Assembly (NCBI RefSeq): GCF_028583425.1
Contig: NC_072801.1
Coordinates: forward strand, 15,892,001 to 15,956,000
Origin: Eublepharis macularius
Lineage: Eukaryota > Chordata > Lepidosauria > Squamata > Eublepharidae
Reading direction: 5' to 3'
DNA: 64,000 bases
Part shown: positions 56,509 through 64,000 of the stretch, piece after piece
Layout of the letters: each line of letters starts with the position of its first letter
Position numbering within the stretch: position 1 is the stretch's first letter
Notes under the pieces: model-generated
The model's input: only the letters and a program-made list of their open reading frames with translations
Told to the model about the DNA's origin: nothing
The model's database searches: none
Position numbers and translations under genes: made by a program

Positions 56509-58004
56509 AATCCATTTGAAAGTTTAAAAATTGTCAACTCTAATTTTTGCATGGTATGTTTTGAGGGCATCTGATACAGCTGAGATGAGCAGGTGAAAGG
56601 ACAACACAGAGTTTGAAAACAACAGAGCAAACTGTTTTATTGCTGGTACTCCTTCCCTGTGCTTTTGACCCCAATCTAGCCCTCCCATGGCTATTTATCA
56701 ATAAAAACCACCGGAGAGATCTGTTCATGAATCTCCCAACATCTGGTCTTGTTTTAGACCCTCGTTGTTATTAGAGGGTTTTATTTTTCTTTCCACACAT
56801 CAGCAGAGTTAAAAAGCTTCCTATTAAATGCTTGATTAAATGAGACTTCGCAGCATTGGAAGGTCGTGGAGTTACTGAAATGCTGATTTCTGGAGGTATG
56901 GGCAGGGCGAGCATGGGGGTGGGGCGAGAATTTCCTATTCAGTGTAGCTCATGATGACCAATCATGTGATTTCAGTAAAACACATCTCTGAGCGAAAGAA
57001 TGAGGAAGCAGCGGAGGAAGTGAACTGTTATAGTATGTTTGCCGAGAGGCATGGGAGGTTTACACTAAGATAACTTTCATAGAATCGCACCCTTAATATG
57101 CTGCATTAAAGGACACAAGATATCTCTTACAATCTGAGACATTTGTTTGCACTGCCGGAGAGATTATTCTTCTGTGATCTGCAGGAATTGGAGAACTGCT
57201 TTAATACAATACCAAATCCTCGTAAATGATTAGTGCATTTATTAGTGCAAATTAGAATCCTGAATTCTTTAGTAAGCTTTGGAAAGGTGATGCTGTCCTC
57301 TTTCTCTTTATTTTGTCTACCTCAAATAAAGGCCAAAGAAGACATGAAATCAGTGGTAAGGGGTTTTAAAGATGTGCCTTCAAAGTGGTCTATAATTTTA
57401 TTTATTTATGCTTGACTACTAGGAGTCTGGGTATACGATGAGCCTGAAGGTTGAGGAAATGCATTGAAATGGATCCTGTGTGTCTGTTTTGTTTATGATG
57501 GTCACTTCTTCATGAGCTTTCTGCTTTAAGGGGGGCGGGGCGGGGAAAGCCACCATTAATAGAAGGGATCCATAGGAAAAAACCTATTGCTTTAACCAGT
57601 TGAAGTTCCTTAATTGTGCCAGACAAACAAAAAAAGATTATGCAGTTATTCTCTGGGACAAATGCAAGAAAGGTTTTCTGTATCAGAGTCCAGCGTGTGC
57701 TTTTAATTGCGTACTCTCTCTCTGAAAAACCCTCCTTTTGTTACATCTTCTCTTTAAGTAAATTATATGCACATCTTTGGATTCCTAGGCATGTCACAGC
57801 TCCCTGTTTTGTTCAACTCGCTGTACACAGATAAGTTAAATGGAGAGTGTTATTTTTCCGTATGTGTCTTAGCTTGTTTTGAATGTAGCTATTGCAATGA
57901 ACCAGGCTTGATGTTTTGCATTTTGAAGTTTTAAAAAAATCCATTTTAGAAGATGTGATCTGGGTGTCTTGCACCAAATTCCAACTACTGCAAAACAAAA
58001 AATC
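56509..58004. other. Intergenic, repeat-poor
   Basis: No transposon recognised. 57060-57250 is a candidate non-coding conserved block. A small exon-like stretch at 57332-57355 was not accepted. Confidence 0.4.
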
Positions 58005-58232
58005 TGTCAATACATTTTTATCCCGTTCTTCCTCCAAGGAGCTCAAGGTGGTGTGCATGATTCTCTTCCGTCCTCCACGTCACTTTGACAACAACTTTGT
58101 CTGATAGGTTAGTCTGAGGTTAGTGTGACTGGCCCAAGGTAACCCAGTAAATTTCATGGTGAGTAGAAGTTTGAATCTGGGTTTTCTAGGTCCCAGTCCA
58201 GCATTTAAATTTCTGGGCCACCCTGTCTATTC
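58005..58232 (-). repeat. SINE family 1, antisense, diverged
   Basis: 'atcccgttcttcctccaagg', 'gataggttagtctgaggtta', 'ggcccaaggtaacccagtaa' and a degraded head near 58225. Confidence 0.72.
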
Positions 58233-58661
58233 TTTGATTAACACAATAATATGACTTTTAAACTGGTAAACCAGTTAATTGAGTTTAAACACATTTGCAC
58301 AGAATCAGCATTTCATTATAGGTCTCTTTGTAATGGGGAATATTGAAGGGAGTATGGTCTTAATGTACAATTAACAAAAGTTACTGTTTGGTTCACGTAA
58401 AGGCAATATTTAATAGTTACGTCTTAAATTTCCCCCCATAAACTAATACTTTAATAGTTAAATACTTTAATAAACAAGGGTCATTCCCACTGATTAAAAT
58501 ATGCCTGGTGTTTTAATTAAAATGTATCTTTCCTGATTAATCAATTAAGACTAACCTACTGATTAATCTTGATAGTTCTGATACCTTCTTGGGGTCAACC
58601 CAAGTGAGTCCATAAATCTCAAATCTAACAGAAACCTTTACACTACTTGGGTATCTCGGGG

Positions 58662-59257
58662 AATGAAGAATGGAAGACATGGGCCCGTTTCATACTACTT
58701 ACCTGCTCCCAGAACGTTGCGAAACATCGTGCAAAAAACACGGAAGATAGCGTCTTCTCGCGAGAGTTTTGTGCATGCAGTGTACAATGCAATGAAGAAT
58801 GGAAGACATGAGCCCTTTTCATACTACTTACCTGCTCCCAGAACGTTGTGAAACATCGTGCAAAAAACGCGGAAGATAGCGTCTTCTCGCGAGAGTTTTG
58901 CGCACACAGTGTACAATGCAATGAAGAATGGAAGACATGAGCCCTTTTCATACTACTTACCTGCTCCCAGAACGTTGCGAAACATCGTGCAAAAAACACG
59001 GAAGATAGCATCTTCTCGCGAGAGTTTTGCGCACACAGTGTACAATGCAATGAAGAATGGAAGACATGAGCCCTTTTCATACTACTTACCTGCTCCCAGA
59101 ACGTTGCGAAACATCGTGCAAAAAACACGGAAGATAGCGTCTTCTCGCGAGAGTTTTGCGTGCGCAAAACTCTCGCGAGAAGACGCTATCTTCCACGTTT
59201 TTTGCACGATGTTTCACAACGTTCTGGGAGCAGGTAAGTAGTATGAAAAGGGCCACC
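58662..59257. repeat. Four 129-bp tandem repeats ending in an inverted arm (expanded foldback element)
   Basis: Units begin at 58662, 58791, 58920 and 59049, a constant 129-bp period. Each holds 'aatgaagaatggaagacatg', the left arm of a family C foldback element ('tcatactacttacctgctcc', 'gcaaaaaacacggaagatag', 'cttctcgcgagagttttg') and the spacer 'cagtgtacaatgc'. The last unit joins its reverse complement (59160-59254: 'caaaactctcgcgagaagac' to 'gtagtatgaaaagggcc'). Because 129 is 3 x 43, open frames run through on both strands; they are artefacts of the repeat. Confidence 0.93.
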
Positions 59258-60666
59258 GTTTCATTTCATCAATAGGATGAATAGTGCAGGAGTTTCTGTA
59301 AGCCGCTCTGTCTAAACTTCATTGCTTGGAGGACTGATTCTCCATTAAGCCAATTTTGGCACTGAAAATATTTATGCAGGCGACACTGAAGAGCATATAA
59401 CAGAGAATAATCCAAAAATAATAACTTACGTTGGCAAGGCCCACAGCTGTGATTTCAGCCATACAAAATAACATATACACCAAAGGGAAATTGCAGAAAG
59501 AGAAAAATCTAATGTTACCTTAGAACTGTGCCAGAAGGGCAAGCTTCCAAAACAATCCACTTCCTCTCTTCTTTTTTTTCCTTCCATGAAATATGCCGGA
59601 CACAGTCACTCTTTGCCTACCTTCCGTGACTATGAACAAGCCCTAGATTTAAAATATTGCCCTCTTCCTTATAGACCTTCCAGTTACAAGCAAAGTGTTT
59701 GCTTCATTTAGATCTTTCAGTTGTGAGGAATGTGTTAGTTTCATTGGCAGCTGCAAGGCTGGGTTATTATTTTTTTTAATCCGGGGAAGGCAGAGGGTGT
59801 CCTGAAAGCCAATGTTTACAGGAAATCCCGCCTTTCACTCACTTCCTGCAGATTTCTTTTGCAGTTGGGTACCAGAAGGTAACCCAGTGCCCTCTGATCA
59901 CATTTGCTGAAACAGCAGCCTGCATGGAGTCAGATACCATGCAGAAAATTCTCAAAACGTTCACAATCCGCTTGTTATAAGGAAGGCGTTTAGGTGTGCG
60001 GGTGGATGTGTGGGAGCGAAGTGCTGTCCTGTTGCTACGTCAGTTTAACTTGGAACCCAATGCAACAATCTTTGCTGGTTGGTTTGTTTTCGAATGCTGT
60101 TCTTGTTTGCTGATCCCTCAATGAGGGGCAGTTCTATCAGCTGACCTCCCCATTCATTACAAAGAAATCCAGAAGGCGCTCAATTCCCTCTGCCTTCCGT
60201 TCATCCCACTCTCTTTTGCCAGATGGAGGGCCCAGCTATTCCCTCCCTGGCCAGTGCTGTAGGTCAGCTGTGTCAGAGCTGAACAAATATAAATCCATCT
60301 TGGCGGCAGCAGCAGGCTGGGCAGCTTTTAATATTTAGAGGATGGGCTATTAAGAGTCTTTAATCTCTGAGGCTCACAACGGAGTCAGCTTGAAGGGGGG
60401 GAGCTCTGGGGGACGAGAGTCGGCTTCTGTCTTCCTCTGTTAATATAATCTAAAATTAAAAGCTTAGAGGTGGGAATTGTGAAATGATGATCCCTCTGCA
60501 ACTGCGTAATGATTTAAAAGTACGTAGAACCCTTTGCTTCTTCCAAATGAAAACAATTCCTTCTTTGTAGTATTCCTATTAGGAGGGCTTTCCTTTATAC
60601 TTTTATTTTTACCCGTTTGCCTATTTTTTGTTTGTTTGTTTCTGTAAGAGAACACTTTTTCAATCA
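59258..60666. other. Intergenic, repeat-poor
   Basis: No transposon or gene recognised. 60130-60400 is a candidate conserved non-coding block ('agcttttaatatttagagga', 'agagtctttaatctctgagg'). Confidence 0.4.
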
Positions 60667-60674
60667 CTTCTTTT

Positions 60675-60933
60675 CAGGGCTTTTTTTCAGCTGGAACGCG
60701 GTGGAACGGAGTTCCGGCACCTCTTGAAAATGGTCACGTGGCTGGTGGCCCTGCCCCCTGATCTCCAGACAGAGGGGAGTTTAGATTGCCCTCCGCGCCG
60801 CTTGGCAGCATGGAGGGCAATCTCAACTCCCCTCTGTCTGGAGATCAGGGGGCGGGGCCACCAGCCATGTGACCATTTTCCCCGAGGGCAGCCTACTGAG
60901 TTCCACCACCTCTTTTCCCAGAAAAAAGACCTG
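60675..60933. mobile_element. hAT foldback MITE family A, copy 6
   Basis: 259 bp. CAGGGCTTTTTTTCAGCTGG left end, right end AGAAAAAAGACCTG (one change from AAGCCCTG). Duplication CTTCTTTT/CTTATTTT (7 of 8). Inserted in the opposite orientation to copies 2, 3 and 5 by its asymmetric ends. Confidence 0.93.
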
Positions 60934-60941
60934 CTTATTTT

Positions 60942-61479
60942 AAAAAGCTTGAATGTGTTTCAGTTGTCCCTCTTTCCCAGGGACAGTCCCTAGTTGGTTT
61001 TTAAGGTGCCACAGGACCCAGATCTTGCTCTGTCCTTGGTAAAACATCATCGCTAATTTGTCCCCACCATTTTTGTATCTTGGTGGAATTGCTTGATGCT
61101 AGTACCATCGTGTTCAACATTCTCTCCAGGATCTCAGGGGTAAGGAAGGGAGTAAATATGGTTCCCAGTTAGTCTTCCCCTCAGGCACGGATCAGACTTG
61201 GCTCTACAAGGTTGCCGCATCATGGACTTCCAAGCCATACCCAAGCTTAGTTTTATGCCTTAGGACTCCGGGATAGAACAAGGTTTGTTTCCAGTTCTAT
61301 ATAATCATCTTCAGTATGAAAATTAAGTTAATTCATTTGCCTTGCATTGAACTGAAATGTTTGGTGCTTTTTTAGGGCAGTCGCTGTTCTCTGATATGTG
61401 TTACATGTTTTATTAGGTTATCCTGCTATTTCTACATGGTTCTGTATTTTTGGAATTCCATGTTCTGCATTGTTGGACC
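60942..61479. other. Intergenic, nothing recognised
   Basis: No supported feature. Confidence 0.4.
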
Positions 61480-61625
61480 TATACTTTTTTTGCATTGTTT
61501 CTAATTTTGTAATCCTAGTCCTATTGTTTTGCTTATTAGATGTCTCGTGTCATTTGATTGCATTGTGCACTGTGTAATCCACCGTGCGTCTTAGTGAAAA
61601 AGGAGAACGCTAAATAAGTTTTATT
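61480..61625 (+). repeat. LINE 3' end, + strand
   Basis: 'ttgcattgtttctaattttg', 'taatcctagtcctattgttt', then 'gtgtaatccaccgtgcgtct' and 'ctaaataagttttatt'. A 3' UTR and tail of an L2/CR1-group LINE. Confidence 0.68.
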
Positions 61626-62440
61626 ATTTACGTTATTTATAATCTACCTTTCTCACTGAGACTCAAGGTGGATTACACATTCTGAAATGTGTAAGAAATT
61701 TCAATAAACAATGTAACAGTGTTTATAAATGCAAATTTGTAAAGATTTAAAACTAGCAGAGTGGAAGAAATGGCAAAACAGGGTATAAGCAATTCTGGGA
61801 CTGACATATTAAGCAACATAGAACCTATCCAGTAGGTTCATACTTAACAACGACAGACAGTACATTAGTAGTAAAGTCTGTAGTTCCTATCCCTTTACTC
61901 ATGCAATTCTTTAAGAACACTTCCCTACAGCTCCCCTCTCTGATTAAAAAAGGCCTCTTGAATAATTCAGTTTTTCATAGTTTGCAGAAAGCCAAGAGAG
62001 TGGGAGCTTTTCTGACTTCTTCTGGTAGGTTGTTCCTTAAGGTGGGGGACACCACAGAGAACGCACATGTATGGGCAGCTGTTGATTTTGCCTATGTGCA
62101 AGGTAGCACTTGCAGAAGACCCTGTTCAGATGAATGAAGCTGCCATGATAGAACATAAGGAGAGAGCCAGTCCCGCAGATAAGATGGACCAAGGCCACGA
62201 AGAGCTTTGTATCTGATGTCAATATCTTGAATTGAGCCTGGTAACAGATAGGTAGCCAATGGAGCGACTGCAGAATGGGAGTGATAATCATGTTCTTCTT
62301 AGTTCCCAGTAACAACTGAGCTGCAGTGTTCTGCACCAATTGGCATCTCCAGGTTAACTTAGAGGGGAGACCTATGTACTGTGTATTACAGTAGTCAAGT
62401 TTTGATGTTACCATGATGTGGCCAGAGGTAGGGGATGATC
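61626..62440 (-). mobile_element. L2/CR1-group LINE 3' fragment with RT C-terminus, antisense
   Basis: 3' tail 'atttataatctacctttctc' at 61640; the minus-strand frame 62414-62040 encodes 'VTSKLDYCNTQYIGLPSKL', 'LVQNTAAQLLLGTKKN' and 'ITPILQSLHWLPICYQAQFK', the same region as the LINE at 1468-3061 but a different, diverged subfamily. Frame decays after 62150. Confidence 0.85.
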
Positions 62441-62539
62441 CTCCAGACTAGACCATGTTACCAGAACTGCCTTTTATTATAAGGGGGAAATTAGCTTTAG
62501 CAGTCTGTAACTTTAATATTAAGCGCGGATCATAACCTA

Positions 62540-63840
62540 TGTATACGGAGGTCCCGATCCCAGACACTCTAGTGAAAAAGAGGCAGACAACAAATAAGTT
62601 CCAAACACGTGTATTTAGTGTGGCGTAAGCCTAACTTGCACAATCATACAAGGAACACACAAGATCTAGGAAATACAGAGTAGGAAATACAGAGACGTTC
62701 GCATTAGCGGGTTCCCAACGATGATAAGGGAAATACTCACAATCCTGGAGCGAAGCAGAGACACAGCAGCGAGGGTGGCCCAATGCCAGCACTGGGACCA
62801 CAGACGGACAGCAAGGAGGTCTGGATAGGGAATGGCCGAGGCACCGAGTGGTCTGGGAGACCAGCTTAAATACCCCAAAACGTACCCTGGGGCTGGTGCT
62901 GTACTTGGTGGTTCTCACAGTTTAAAACAAAGGGTCTAATGGGCTACTGAATGGCATGGATGGGCCACTTTGGTAATCAGATCGTGATAAGTGACACCTC
63001 AGGAAGAGGGGACAAAAGAGGGAGGGGGAAATCCAAGTGGGCTGAAAGGATGTTCCAGCGGACAGGGCTTGTCCTGATGTCATCAGCTCTGGAATGCGGA
63101 GGTTTCTTTGAGATGCATTCTCTAAGTGCTTGGGATGGTCGGCACTTAGTTCCTTCTCCGGGGCGGCTCCTAAGATATGCAGAGCGGGGCGAGGGGCTCT
63201 CGCTGCGGACGTGGTGTGCCCGCTTCGCCGGAATGGCTTCCCAAAGCAGTCTTCTTCCCAGGGTCTTCTGGCTGCCTGAGAACATGGATGCCGGCTGGGC
63301 ATAGCTGGGGCTGGATAGCAGGCTGCCCGGTAGCGAGGGCAAGCTCGGCGACCTACTCGCGGGAGGCTCCAGGCGGGAACTGACCAGGGAGCGCCTAGCC
63401 AGGCTTGCTGGAGGTTTCCCCGGCAGGCGCCCGGCTGCTAGTAGCGGCTTGGGCCCATGTGAGGCAGGCTTCCATGGAGGCAGGGGAGCAGCACTTTAAA
63501 ACACAGTCCAAAGCAGGGAACAGGCACGGTCCGTGGCAGATGGCAATGCAGGCACGGGGCATACTTGCAATAAAGTCCAAACACACACTGGGAATCCCAG
63601 ATACAGGTCAGGGCAGGGCTGCCCAGAAAGAGAGTCCTTTGTGCAGTTAACCAAACATGGAGTCAGTAAACTACACAGTCTATAGCAGCAGCAAGGCAAT
63701 TGACACGCAGGCAGGAAACTGACACGTGTATCAGAGCACACACGTGCAAAGCAATCTTTGTGCAGCAGTGAAACAGTAACGCAGGAAACTTTAACACAGT
63801 TCATGGCAGGCTTTAAAGCAGGGGAGGGGGCCTACTTGGC
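62540..63840 (-). repeat. CpG-rich unclassified retroelement-like sequence
   Basis: Distinct composition: CpG-rich at 63160-63480, with direct motifs such as 'cagggctgcccagaaagaga' and 'agtccaaacacacactggga', and a boundary-like stretch at 62560-62640 ('cacgtgtatttagtgtggcg'). Several short open frames occur on minus, none recognised. It may be an LTR or leader of a retroelement, or a CpG island. Assignment is tentative. Confidence 0.3.
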
Positions 63841-63850
63841 AACAACCAGG

Positions 63851-64000
63851 GGCCGTTTTCACACTGCTTACCGGCCACGGAACATGGTGCCAAGCTCCCG
63901 GAACAACAGCGTCTTCCTGGCACGATTTTCTCATGCAAAATCGTGCCAGGAAGACGCTGTTGTTCCAGGAGCTAGGCGCCATGTTCCGTGGCCGATAAGC
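63851..64000. mobile_element. Foldback MITE family C, cut by the window end
   Basis: GGCCGTTTTCACACTGCTTA then 'aacaacagcgtcttcctggc', 'acgattttctcatgcaaaat', mirrored by 'cgtgccaggaagacgctgtt' and 'catgttccgtggccgataag'. About 15 bp of the right terminus should lie beyond 64000. Confidence 0.85.

Noticed and set aside
57332..57355. Possible 24-nt exon 'GCCAAAGAAGACATG...' before GTAAGG
   Set aside because: The acceptor context ('aaataaag') is weak and no flanking exons are in phase.
58643..59241. 174-codon (-) and 127-codon (+) repetitive open frames
   Set aside because: Produced by four 129-bp tandem copies of a foldback DNA element; 129 is a multiple of three. No independent coding evidence.
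1..64000. Bacterial features, CRISPR arrays, operons, riboswitches
   Set aside because: Splicing, SINEs, LINEs and CpG-island structure show vertebrate nuclear DNA; the tandem repeats at 58.7 kb have no spacers.

Overview
The window is vertebrate nuclear DNA, most likely from a squamate reptile and possibly a gecko. The evidence is one large-intron gene with GT-AG splicing, a CpG-island promoter, several tRNA-derived SINE families, L2-type LINEs, Penelope-like elements (PLEs) with GIY-YIG endonuclease coding, and many short non-autonomous DNA transposons with 8-bp hAT-type target duplications. The SINE at 3181-3481 and the PLE and hAT repertoire look squamate; species is not decidable by reading alone.

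The one gene I can support fully is TBC1D24 on the + strand. A CpG island at about 10480-10800 with three NRF1-like sites holds a probable non-coding first exon ending at 10744. Coding starts at 19749 and runs through seven coding exons (19749-20707, 24322-24339, 28981-29139, 31714-31777, 32710-32805, 34002-34236, 35402-35556). All junction phases match and give 1686 nt, a 561-residue protein with an N-terminal TBC domain and a C-terminal TLDc domain. The second coding exon is an 18-nt microexon, equivalent to the neuronal microexon of mammalian TBC1D24, and is too short for ORF searches. The repeat-poor 35557 to about 40300 is probably in part a long 3' UTR.

Upstream (1-10.4 kb) is intergenic: an antisense L2 LINE with a long open RT frame (1468-3061), a possible solo LTR, SINEs and two MITEs. 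Intron 1 holds a PLE (12321-13559) interrupted by a second PLE family, a foldback element at 15.6 kb and a SINE broken by another PLE copy. Introns 2-3 hold a foldback element (22430-22818), a palindromic PLE terminal-repeat dimer (25519-25841) and a hAT MITE inside a SINE.

Downstream (40-64 kb) is MITE-dense: five of six copies of one hAT foldback family, two copies of a second hAT family, three related CpG-rich foldback elements (one expanded into four 129-bp tandem units at 58662-59257), tail-to-tail LINE ends at 61.6 kb and a CpG-rich unclassified retroelement-like stretch at 62.5-63.8 kb. I found no ATP6V0C, AMDHD2 or NTN3 coding sequence, the mammalian neighbours of TBC1D24. Two phase-compatible exon-like segments at 46200-46281 and 47405-47541 are the only hint of another transcript.
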